A stretch of 29,744 nucleotides of DNA from an uncultured Bacteroidales bacterium (lineage in GTDB: Bacteria > Bacteroidota > Bacteroidia > Bacteroidales > Paludibacteraceae). The notes beneath the pieces are model-generated. The model did no database searches, had not been told where the DNA came from, and saw only the letters and a list, made by a program, of their open reading frames with translations. Position 1 is the first letter of the stretch, and each line of letters starts with the position of its first letter. Location: positions 1-29,744 of the forward strand of contig CAMOHN010000001.1 in assembly GCA_946615455.1 (NCBI GenBank), read 5' to 3'. Shown here piece after piece: positions 1 through 7,576 of this stretch. Position numbers and translations under genes: made by a program.

Positions 1-1
1 C

Positions 2-412
2 GTACCCGTGGTTGGTCATCTGGGACTGACTCCGCAGTCTGTCAATCAGTTTGGAGGTTATGGACTGCGTGCCAAAGAGCAGAAAGAGGCGGACAAACTG
101 CTGCATGATGCCGAGTTGTTGGCTCAGGCAGGTTGCTTTTTGATTGTACTTGAAAAGATTCCGGCGCAGTTGGCACAGCGTGTCACCGAGCGGGTCAATG
201 CCTACGGCTGCGGCACGATCGGAATAGGTGCAGGAAATAAGACCAATGGTCAAGTGTTAGTGTTGCACGACATGCTCGGGTTGAACGAAGGTTTTAAGCC
301 GAAGTTCCTACGTCATTTCGCTTCGCTGGCAACCACCATCAAGCAGGCAGTGGGTGACTACAACAAAGCTGTTGGTGAACGTTCATTTCCTAATGAGACG
401 GAGAGTTACTGA
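2..412 (+). CDS. panB: PanB, 3-methyl-2-oxobutanoate hydroxymethyltransferase (C-terminal part, cut by window edge)
   Basis: PanB transfers a hydroxymethyl group from 5,10-methylenetetrahydrofolate to 2-oxoisovalerate to give ketopantoate, the first committed step of pantothenate and CoA synthesis in the cytoplasm. The reading frame is open at the left edge, so only the last 136 codons are present. The family signatures are clear: VPVVGHLGLTPQSV at the start of the visible part, GGYGLRAK soon after, the A-x-x-L-L-x-x-A-E-L-L-A-x-A-G-C helix with FLIVLEKIP, then IGIGAG and VLVLHDMLG with a GFKPKF tail. These belong to the C-terminal half of the TIM barrel. The GTG at 8 is not a real start because the homologous frame continues upstream of it. 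The stop codon overlaps the 3' end of the converging ruvC by 7 bases. The identification is secure; the N-terminal half cannot be judged. Confidence 0.95.
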   Translation, partial: VPVVGHLGLTPQSVNQFGGYGLRAKEQKEADKLLHDAELLAQAGCFLIVLEKIPAQLAQRVTERVNAYGCGTIGIGAGNKTNGQVLVLHDMLGLNEGFKPKFLRHFASLATTIKQAVGDYNKAVGERSFPNETESY

Positions 413-1035
413 CGCTTGGTGGCGGCAAGGGCGGCCATCAGCTTTTGGTTTGGGGTAGTGCCTGCGTCCTTGTTCAGCCCTCGCTGCTTGGCATAGGTGG
501 TCCAGTCTTTGGCACCATGTTCGGCAGCGAAAGGCAAACCTAATTGCAGAAAGTGGCAATAGGCGATGGCGAGTGCATCGGTGGCATCAAGGTGCTTGGG
601 CATATCCTCTTGGCGCAAGTGCAAGAAGCGTTTCAGCATATCTGCCACTTGTTGCTTGGTGGAGTGACCGTTGCCGGTGATTGCCATTTTGATTTTCATG
701 GGTGAGTACTCATAGATCGGTATGTCCTTGCTCAGTGCTGCGGCTATTGCCACGCCCTGGGCATGGACAATCTTGATCATGGTCTGCGGGTTCTTGTCCA
801 CAAACTGTGTCTCGATGGCCAAGCAGGTGGGGTGGTAGCGGTCGATGAGCGATTGCAGAAAGAAGAACTCTTGCTGCAAACGAGCATACTGCCCCTCGTG
901 TTTGCGCACATCAAGCACATCAAATACGAGCACATCGGTCTTTTGTCGCTCGGTGTCCAACAGGGCATAGCCCATCAGTTGTGTGCCGGGGTCGATGCCA
1001 AGGATACGGTGTTGTTTGACCAGTGTATCTTGCAC
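406..1035 (-). CDS. ruvC: RuvC, crossover junction endodeoxyribonuclease
   Basis: RuvC is the dimeric Holliday-junction resolvase that works with RuvAB in recombinational repair. All four acidic metal-binding positions of the RNase-H-like fold are present: D15 in GIDPG, E75 in LAIETQF, and D150 and D153 in HLDATDALAIAYCH, matching E. coli D7, E66, D138 and D141. The motif ITGNGHSTKQQV is also typical. At 209 residues it is longer than E. coli RuvC (173) because of a C-terminal tail of about 35 residues. The start is a GTG at 1035; no in-frame ATG lies before the first catalytic strand. A good Shine-Dalgarno sequence (GGGAGGAA) lies 7 bases upstream, inside the 17-base gap after the ftsB-like gene. 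It is the last gene of the minus-strand run and its stop overlaps the end of panB. Confidence 0.96.
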   Translation of the reverse strand: MQDTLVKQHRILGIDPGTQLMGYALLDTERQKTDVLVFDVLDVRKHEGQYARLQQEFFFLQSLIDRYHPTCLAIETQFVDKNPQTMIKIVHAQGVAIAAALSKDIPIYEYSPMKIKMAITGNGHSTKQQVADMLKRFLHLRQEDMPKHLDATDALAIAYCHFLQLGLPFAAEHGAKDWTTYAKQRGLNKDAGTTPNQKLMAALAATKRQ

Positions 1036-1042
1036 GGTGTTC

Positions 1043-1050
1043 TTCCTCCC
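1043..1050 (-). promoter_or_regulatory. Shine-Dalgarno sequence of ruvC
   Basis: Read on the minus strand this is GGGAGGAA, 7 bases before the GTG at 1035. It decides the non-ATG start of ruvC. It fills part of the 17-base gap behind the ftsB-like stop codon, so the two genes are probably cotranscribed. Such strong Shine-Dalgarno sequences are uncommon in Bacteroidota. Confidence 0.7.
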
Positions 1051-1052
1051 GT

Positions 1053-1376
1053 TTATTCGTCCATGAGATAGACATCTTCGTTGTCCGCGTGCATATAATA
1101 GTGCTCGCGGGCGTAGCGTTCCAGTGAGTCGGTGTTTTTGATGGTGCGTATGTCGCGTTTACACTCGTCGATGGCTTGACGGGTCTGTTCCAATTGTTCC
1201 TTTGTCTGACGGATGCGGCGGTTGCGCTGCACGCTGTTGATCAGACTCTGGTCGCCGGTAAAGATGAACAGCAGGGCGAAGAAGAGCAGGACGAGCACAT
1301 ACTTGTTGAGCAGGAAGCGGCGAACAAAGTCGCGCCAGCCGGTAGGTTTACGAAAAGACTGAAACAAAGGTCTCAT
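1053..1376 (-). CDS. FtsB/DivIC-like septum formation initiator
   Basis: This 107-residue protein has the FtsB/DivIC layout: a short basic cytoplasmic N-terminus (residues 1-26), one membrane span (about 27-42, VLVLLFFALLFIF), then a periplasmic coiled coil (about 50-82) rich in K, Q, E and R, ending in a conserved-looking ERYAREHYYM segment. Family members bridge FtsL and FtsQ in the divisome; that role is inferred from family knowledge. The motif LERYAREHYYMHADNEDVYL resembles the usual E-x-x-A-R-E-x-Y-x-M-x-x-x-x-E-x-x-Y/F signature. The start ATG at 1376 is only 6 bases after the stop of the giant repeat gene, and ruvC follows 17 bases later, so it probably depends on a transcript that has already crossed 6 kb of the repeat gene or on a promoter inside it. 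Confidence 0.85.
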   Translation of the reverse strand: MRPLFQSFRKPTGWRDFVRRFLLNKYVLVLLFFALLFIFTGDQSLINSVQRNRRIRQTKEQLEQTRQAIDECKRDIRTIKNTDSLERYAREHYYMHADNEDVYLMDE

Positions 1377-1382
1377 ATTGTT

Positions 1383-4300
1383 TTAGTAGAGGATGACTTT
1401 CTTGGTTGTTGTAACACCGTCCTGTCCGCGCAAGATGATGAGGTAGCATCCGCTGACGGGTGGCAGGTTAAACCGGTCTTCCGTGTCGTTGTAGGTGCCT
1501 TGTGCGCATATCTCGCCGGCACTATTGACGGCAGTCCATTCGCCGGCCGTCTGTGCTTCGATGCGGAAGGCGGCATTGCGTGCCGGTGCAGCCGTGGGAT
1601 AGACCACAATGGGGTGCTCGTGGTAGATAGTCTGATAGCCACGTACTATGAACGGACAAGACTCGACATAGCCCGTTCCGTCCAGCGAGAGCGAGACGAT
1701 GACCGTATCGCCTTCCATGAGCGAGGGCGAATAGAAGAACGGCTCGGTGGAGGTGATGTTCTTGCCCTTCACTTGCCAGCGATAGCCCGTAAAGCGATAG
1801 CCGCCGTTGTTGTTCTCGTTGAGCAGAGCGATCATGTGATCCCATTTCTGTTCCATAATCCACGACGGGTACTTGAGTGTGAAATCCGCTTCGTGAGCCA
1901 CATATCCGCAGGTGCCGTTGTAGAAGGTGATGCGGACGCGATAGTTGTCGGGGCGTGTATAGGACGTGCCGCTGTGAGCCGGTACGGGGATACGGATGGT
2001 GGCCGAGAAGGGCTGGTTTGTCTGGTCGCTAAAGCCGTTCTGGTAGGCTTTGTCATCCAGGAAGCGCAGCGAATAGGTATCCGGTTTGACTCCGGTGAAG
2101 GTGGTCTGCAGCAGCACCTCATCAGCATCGGCGCAGTCGCTGGTGACGCTGATGCCGGACACACGGGTCGAGTCAAACACTTGCAGGTCCAGAATGGTTA
2201 TCTCTGATCGTCCTGCCTGCATGTCCCGGAGCGTATCGGTCATGTATGTGGTTCTGTCGTACCACTGACGGCGGAACAGAATGCTGTCGCCGCGACAAAT
2301 CTGATAGGACAGGGTGTCATAGCGTGTCTCGATGACATTGAGTTGCAGGCGATAGACCGAATCAACACAGCCGTTACTCAGGTCGTATGTATAGTCTTCA
2401 TAGTTGCCGGAGGTCAGGTAGGTCTGATGCCGCCAGATGTAAGGCAATTCATAGTCGGGCACATTGACACGCAAGGCATTGGCATACGAGCGGTTATAGA
2501 CGGTCAGACTGAGCACGGTGAGCGAGTCACAGCCGAAGCGGTTGTCGTTTACCAGCCGGTGTATGCCCGGTGTGGTGGCATTGATGGGGCCCAAGTGGAA
2601 AGTGTCTCCCTGACAGATGGAGGCATAGATGGTGTCAAACGACGGGAAGGCGGTATCGACGCGGACACGATAGACCGAGTCAAGACCGGTGCGGGTCCAC
2701 TGCTCCAGTCGGTAGTAACCGGCGTTCTGAATGTCCACTTCGCCCAAGTGCAGGGGTTCGTTGATGCAGCGGTAGATATGGTCTATTTCGGAACACTTGT
2801 TGGTCAGTACATAGCGTGTACGCAGGATGCTGTCGCACCCGCAGGAGACCGACTTGAAGGTGTCGCTGACCATGCGTGCCTCGGTGAGCAGCAGGCTGTT
2901 GTGCTTGATGGGGAACTCGTCGGGGCAGACCAGTATGGTCGTGTCGGTGAAATAGACCTCTTTGCCGTACAAGGTCAGTTCGTAGATGCTGTCGCAACCG
3001 GCGGACGAAACGAGTCGGTCGTAATAGACACCCGGATAGCGTAGCACGGTGTCATGGCGATGTCCGCGCCATACATAGCCCTCGTTCATGCAGAACGAGT
3101 CTCGCTGTTGTATATAGTAGGTTTGTCCTTTGCGTACAATATAGTGCAGCACGCTGTCGCAGCCGCTCACCTTGGATGCTACCGTGTCATAGTAGTTGCC
3201 GGGTTTGCTGATGATCTGACCGCGTATTTGCACCTTGTCGTCGTTACACAACGAGATAGGAATGACCGTTTCGGGTATGCGCGGATAGACCACCAGATAG
3301 GTCCATATCACGCTGTCATAGCCCAAGGGAGTGAGAATGGTGTCCTTGAAGACGGTTGAGTTGCGATAGGCGCGACCATGGTGTATATAGGGGAAGTCTG
3401 GCGAGTCGTAGCACAGGGTCACGGTGTCTTCGTGGAAATGCGGGTAGAGCATGTGCAGGTGCAGACGCACAATACTGTCACAGCCGTTCACGGTCTTGCC
3501 GCGAATGACATAGGTGCCGCCAAGGTGATAATCCTCGCCGTTGAAGCGGTAGGTCTGTCCCTCAACGATGGTGTCGTAGCGGTCGGAAACGACGGTGGGG
3601 TAGCCGTTGAGCACATAGCGCACCACACTGTCGCAACCCACGGTGTTGAGCAAGGTGTCGTAGAAGACACAAGGTGCCTGGTACTGCTTGCCACGGAAGT
3701 AATAGGGTTCGCCCTGGCAAGTGGATACGGGCACGCTGACCACTTCGGACGGGGTGCCGCGATTGACGATATAGTGCAATATACTGTCACAACCCGATAG
3801 GACGGACGAGAGGGTGTCGTAGTAGTTACCGGCTTCGGTGATGATCTGTCCGCGCACGATGACCACATCCATGTTACATAGTGACACGGGAATGACCGTC
3901 TCGGGTATGCGCGGATAGACCTCAAGGTGCGTCCACACCACACTGTCGTAGCCCAAAGTCGTACGGAAGGTATCTTTGAACAGCGTGGAGGCACGATACT
4001 CGCGTCCCTTGTGAACATAGGGGAAGTCGGGCGAGTCGTAACACAGAGTGACGGTATCCTCGCGGAAATAGGGGTGATAGACATACAGGTGCAGTCGGAT
4101 GACACTGTCGCAGCCCAAAGAGGTCTTAGCGCGCATGACATAGGTACCCTCATTGCGAATGATTTCGTTGTTGAAGGTATAGGTCTGTCCTTCGAATATA
4201 GTGTCATAGCGGTCGATGCTGACGGTGGGATAGGCATTGACCACATAGCGGATGACGCTGTCGCAGCCTTGCGCATTGAGCAGTGTGTCGTGTATCAAGC

Positions 4301-7300
4301 AGGGGGCTTTGTAGGCTTTGCCACGGAAGTAATAAGGCTCGCCTTGGCAGGTGGCAACCTGCATGGTGGTCAGGGGTGAAGGAGTGGCACGATTGACCAC
4401 ATACCTTACCACGCTGTCACAGCCGCTGACGGTCAAGAGCGTATCATAGTAGGTATAGGATCTGCCCGTGCAGGTGGTCAGCATTTGTGTAACGATGTAG
4501 GCACTGTCCACCACCATGCTAAGATGATACACCGAGTCCGCACCATGGATGGTGGTATAGCGTTGTGTGTAGTTGCCCGCTTCGGTCAGCGACTGCCCAA
4601 ACCAACGATAAGGCAGGCGGTTGGAGCACACACTAACCGTGTCATAGAAGTGATAGCCCTCGTTCACGGTCAGATCAAGACAATAGATGATACTGTCGCA
4701 GTCGGCTATCACTGCCGAGCGGATGGTGTCATAGTAAATACCTTTGTCGGAATAGGACTTGCCGTGCCAGTCGTAGCTGCTGCCGACATTGATCCGGGCT
4801 TTCTGGTTGACAAACGAGGTCTGCTCATGGGTCAGCACAAGGCGAATGATACTGTCACAGCCTTGTACCGAATAGAGCGTGTCATAATAGACACCCGATT
4901 TGGTCAGTTCCTGCCCTCGGAAATAATATACATCGTCGTGGCACACGCGCACTTGTCGGGTCACAAAGGGCGATGGAATGACGGTTAGGTGCAACTCAAT
5001 GACCGAGTCGCAGCCGTGTGAGGTGGTCAGTCGCTCGCACAGGATATTGACGGTGTCGGTGCGAACCTGGTCCTTAAAGACGCGTATGCCGCCCAAAGTG
5101 AAGGGTAGGCTTGACGAGCAGATGGTGCTGTCAATACGGGTCACCACCGAGTCGGCATCAACCACTACAAAGCGGTGAATGGTGTCGGCACCGACTTGGT
5201 TGCGGTACTCGCCGATGCTATCATACCAAATGCCGTCCACTTTCACCTGACTGCCCGGGCACAGATAGGCAGTGTCCGGCTCCGAACAACGGGCGATGGT
5301 CAGTTGCAGGGTGAAGATGCTGTCGCAACCAATACTATTCACCATGGTATCTGCTACCAACGTATCGGTCCAGAACAGACGTTCACGCCATATATAGGGC
5401 AGCGAGTCAGCACATAGCACTTTCTCCGTTATCTCGTTTTGGGACGGACGAACCTCCAGATTGAGAATATAGACCACCGAGTCGCAGGCAGGATGGTTGG
5501 TGCCCGTATAGGCAACGGCATCGTAATAGATGTTCGCCATTTTCAGTTCCTGTCCGCGCCATGAGTAGGTCTGGTTGCTGCATATCCAAGCCTCTTGGTA
5601 GATGGTATCCGTCTTGCGCACATTGACCACGGTGCGGTAGATGCTGTCGCAGCCGTTTTGGGTGACATAGACACGCTCAAACACGCCGGTCTCGGTCACT
5701 GTGTCACCGTTGACCAGTATATAGTCACCTTGGCAAATGTCGTGGTACTCCACTTGTTCGAAGATAGAGTGTACCTGCAAGTCCAGCACGCACAGGCTGT
5801 CACAGCCATCAACGGTAAGCAGTGTGTCGTAATAGACTCCGCTTTCGTAGAACGAGGTGCCGTGCCACAGGAAAGGCAAATCGGACTGACAATAGTCCAC
5901 ATGCACGCTGTCCAACTGTGGTTTGCCTACCGTCAGACGCAACTCAAAGATAGAGTCACAGCCCGACCGTGACGGCAATGTGTCGAAATACGATCCTTCA
6001 AACAGGCACTGCTGTTCGCGCCATAGATACACTTCGCCTTGGCATATGTGCTTATCCTCGACGATGTGATAAGTGGGTGAGAAGTGCACACTGACCTGCA
6101 CAATGCTGTCGCAGCCGTAGCGGTTGAGCAGTGTGTCGTAGAAGACAATCGATTGGGTCAGGACACGGTCACGATAGCGTAGGCTGTCGCCTTGGCAGCC
6201 GTAGAGATGTTCTTCGCCGGTCGAGTTGCTGCACAGAGTGAGTTGATAGACCGAGTCGCAGCCGAAGGCTGTCCGTAGCGAGTCGTAGTAGATGCCCGGT
6301 GCAGTGTACGCCTTGCCGCGCCATTCGTAAGTGCCCGCTCCGCTGAGCGAACCGCGTTGTGCGAACAGGTAGTTGGCTTGGGCTTGTACCACCACGGTGA
6401 CGATGCTGTCACAGCCGTCGATGGCGGGTACCGTGTCATAGAAAGTGGTTGGGGCATAATAGCGTGTCCCCTTGTAGAGCACAGGCTCGTCCTCACAGGT
6501 GCGAAGTGTCAGGGTCGAACGCGGTATAGTGTTGCGCACATTGAGAATGACATGCACCACACTGTCGCAACCGCTACGGGTGAGCAAAGTATCCACATAG
6601 TGCCCTCTCTGAGTCAATTCCACCCCGTTGAACCAATAGCTTTCGCCCGGACATAAAGTCTTGTCTATATAGGTCTCGCGTGGTGAGGACACGGTCAGAA
6701 TCAACTTGATAGTCTTTTCGCAACCATATTCGTTCTGCGTGGTGTGGTAATAGACATCCTCTTGGGTCAACTTCTGATCGAAGAACAGGAACGTGTCTCC
6801 CTCGCAGATGGAAGCGTTCCATTCTTCCAATACATGGTTACTGAACGACACAACAAAATGCACAATACTGTCGCAGCCTTGGCTTGACAGCAGCGTGTCC
6901 GAATAGATGCCCTGTTCGGTGATCTCTTGCCCACGGAAGCGGAAAGTCTCCCCCGAACACAGCTCGTGGTAAATGGTTTTTTCATAGACAGGATTGAGTG
7001 TCAGGTGCAACGAGAAGATGCTGTCAGTCCCTGCGGTGGTGACATAGGCGATGTCATAGTCTCCTTCATCATAGAACAGCCTGCCTTGGTATTGGTAAGG
7101 GATGTCTGTCTTGCACACGGCAACCGTGTCATAGAAATGGTGGGCAATGGGCTTGACCACATACAACTCATAGACCGAGTCACAACCCAACACAGTGGTG
7201 AAATAGTCGTGGTAGGTGCCCGTTTGGTCATAGACTTTGCCGCGCCAAGAAACAGTCTTTCCTGCATACAGGGTCATGGTGTCGCGGTAGTAGTAGGACG

Positions 7301-7535
7301 GCGCATGGTTGGCAACCACTTGATACACACTATCCGGCTTGCCTGTAGTCTGGCTGTAGAGTGTGTCAAAATAAACCCCTTCCTTGTCAATAGCCAGTCC
7401 GCGATAGACTATGGATTGGGTGGGGCAGAAATAGACCTGCTCGATGATGAGTGTGTCGTTGGCACGCACGGTCAGTCCAAACGTGGACAACAATGTGACC
7501 AATAGTAGGGTGAACAATGTATGGGGTGTTTTCAT
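1383..7535 (-). CDS. Giant cysteine-rich repeat surface protein with T9SS type A sorting domain (2050 aa)
   Basis: Residues 1-25 form a signal peptide (cleavage likely after V-R-A). Residues 27-1790 hold 34 tandem repeats of about 52 residues, each following C-x-G-x4-W/F-x-G-x3-T-x2-G-x-Y-Y-D-T-L-x4-GCDS-I/V-x2-L-x-L-x-V. Residues about 1791-1970 are a non-repeated region containing W-x-x-x-I-A-L-L-N and NNNGGY-x-F-x-G-Y-x-W, seen in other Bacteroidales surface proteins as I recall them. The last 77 residues (from 1974) look like a T9SS type A C-terminal domain: VVYPTAAP, a central G-x-x strand, then GCYLIIL and a KKVILY end. This predicts T9SS export to the cell surface, probably as an adhesin or structural filament; the ligand is unknown. 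It follows an outer-membrane barrel gene by 41 bases and precedes the ftsB-like gene by 6 bases. The sequence has no frameshift. Repeat and sorting-domain calls are firm; function is inference. Confidence 0.85.
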   Translation of the reverse strand: MKTPHTLFTLLLVTLLSTFGLTVRANDTLIIEQVYFCPTQSIVYRGLAIDKEGVYFDTLYSQTTGKPDSVYQVVANHAPSYYYRDTMTLYAGKTVSWRGKVYDQTGTYHDYFTTVLGCDSVYELYVVKPIAHHFYDTVAVCKTDIPYQYQGRLFYDEGDYDIAYVTTAGTDSIFSLHLTLNPVYEKTIYHELCSGETFRFRGQEITEQGIYSDTLLSSQGCDSIVHFVVSFSNHVLEEWNASICEGDTFLFFDQKLTQEDVYYHTTQNEYGCEKTIKLILTVSSPRETYIDKTLCPGESYWFNGVELTQRGHYVDTLLTRSGCDSVVHVILNVRNTIPRSTLTLRTCEDEPVLYKGTRYYAPTTFYDTVPAIDGCDSIVTVVVQAQANYLFAQRGSLSGAGTYEWRGKAYTAPGIYYDSLRTAFGCDSVYQLTLCSNSTGEEHLYGCQGDSLRYRDRVLTQSIVFYDTLLNRYGCDSIVQVSVHFSPTYHIVEDKHICQGEVYLWREQQCLFEGSYFDTLPSRSGCDSIFELRLTVGKPQLDSVHVDYCQSDLPFLWHGTSFYESGVYYDTLLTVDGCDSLCVLDLQVHSIFEQVEYHDICQGDYILVNGDTVTETGVFERVYVTQNGCDSIYRTVVNVRKTDTIYQEAWICSNQTYSWRGQELKMANIYYDAVAYTGTNHPACDSVVYILNLEVRPSQNEITEKVLCADSLPYIWRERLFWTDTLVADTMVNSIGCDSIFTLQLTIARCSEPDTAYLCPGSQVKVDGIWYDSIGEYRNQVGADTIHRFVVVDADSVVTRIDSTICSSSLPFTLGGIRVFKDQVRTDTVNILCERLTTSHGCDSVIELHLTVIPSPFVTRQVRVCHDDVYYFRGQELTKSGVYYDTLYSVQGCDSIIRLVLTHEQTSFVNQKARINVGSSYDWHGKSYSDKGIYYDTIRSAVIADCDSIIYCLDLTVNEGYHFYDTVSVCSNRLPYRWFGQSLTEAGNYTQRYTTIHGADSVYHLSMVVDSAYIVTQMLTTCTGRSYTYYDTLLTVSGCDSVVRYVVNRATPSPLTTMQVATCQGEPYYFRGKAYKAPCLIHDTLLNAQGCDSVIRYVVNAYPTVSIDRYDTIFEGQTYTFNNEIIRNEGTYVMRAKTSLGCDSVIRLHLYVYHPYFREDTVTLCYDSPDFPYVHKGREYRASTLFKDTFRTTLGYDSVVWTHLEVYPRIPETVIPVSLCNMDVVIVRGQIITEAGNYYDTLSSVLSGCDSILHYIVNRGTPSEVVSVPVSTCQGEPYYFRGKQYQAPCVFYDTLLNTVGCDSVVRYVLNGYPTVVSDRYDTIVEGQTYRFNGEDYHLGGTYVIRGKTVNGCDSIVRLHLHMLYPHFHEDTVTLCYDSPDFPYIHHGRAYRNSTVFKDTILTPLGYDSVIWTYLVVYPRIPETVIPISLCNDDKVQIRGQIISKPGNYYDTVASKVSGCDSVLHYIVRKGQTYYIQQRDSFCMNEGYVWRGHRHDTVLRYPGVYYDRLVSSAGCDSIYELTLYGKEVYFTDTTILVCPDEFPIKHNSLLLTEARMVSDTFKSVSCGCDSILRTRYVLTNKCSEIDHIYRCINEPLHLGEVDIQNAGYYRLEQWTRTGLDSVYRVRVDTAFPSFDTIYASICQGDTFHLGPINATTPGIHRLVNDNRFGCDSLTVLSLTVYNRSYANALRVNVPDYELPYIWRHQTYLTSGNYEDYTYDLSNGCVDSVYRLQLNVIETRYDTLSYQICRGDSILFRRQWYDRTTYMTDTLRDMQAGRSEITILDLQVFDSTRVSGISVTSDCADADEVLLQTTFTGVKPDTYSLRFLDDKAYQNGFSDQTNQPFSATIRIPVPAHSGTSYTRPDNYRVRITFYNGTCGYVAHEADFTLKYPSWIMEQKWDHMIALLNENNNGGYRFTGYRWQVKGKNITSTEPFFYSPSLMEGDTVIVSLSLDGTGYVESCPFIVRGYQTIYHEHPIVVYPTAAPARNAAFRIEAQTAGEWTAVNSAGEICAQGTYNDTEDRFNLPPVSGCYLIILRGQDGVTTTKKVILY
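2166..7457 (-). repeat. Array of 34 coding repeats (about 52 codons each)
   Basis: Counting the GCDS-like anchor of every unit gives 34 repeats between residues 27 and 1790 of the giant protein. The anchor codons give a recurring DNA word on the plus strand (ACTGTCGCAGCC and close variants), so the repeats can be seen at DNA level although most have diverged strongly. Units 20 and 15 are short, while units 13, 16 and 29 carry small insertions. The array is an obvious target for recombination and for assembly collapse. Confidence 0.9.
3131..4390 (-). repeat. Tandem duplication of a four-repeat block (630 bp period)
   Basis: The segments 3131-3760 and 3761-4390 align end to end with a 630-base (210-codon) period. 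At protein level both contain, in the same order, TCQGEPYYFRGK, the unit with DRYDTI-x-EGQTY, LCYDSPDFPY and YPRIPETVIP-x-SLCN. These correspond to repeats 21-24 and 25-28. Other repeats in the array are far less alike, so this is the most recent segmental duplication in the gene. The boundaries are approximate because the repeats are homologous throughout. Confidence 0.85.
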
Positions 7536-7576
7536 AATCGTCTGTTTTTTAGTGTTCCTTCACGGGCAAGAAGATG

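Noticed and set aside
3488..4276. A 262-codon minus-strand frame within the giant gene in another reading frame
   Set aside because: It is a shadow frame of low-complexity, Ser/Arg-rich translation over the duplicated repeats.
1176..4988. Several long plus-strand frames (for example 1176-2207, 2343-3044, 4485-4988) opposite the repeat gene
   Set aside because: They recur with the repeat period and are mirror products of the GCDS-repeat coding strand; none has a signal, domain or ribosome binding site.
1383..7535. Possible CRISPR-like or non-coding tandem array from the recurring 12-base word ACTGTCGCAGCC
   Set aside because: The words are spaced at coding-repeat intervals of about 155 bases, vary at third codon positions, and encode the GCDS anchor in one open frame.
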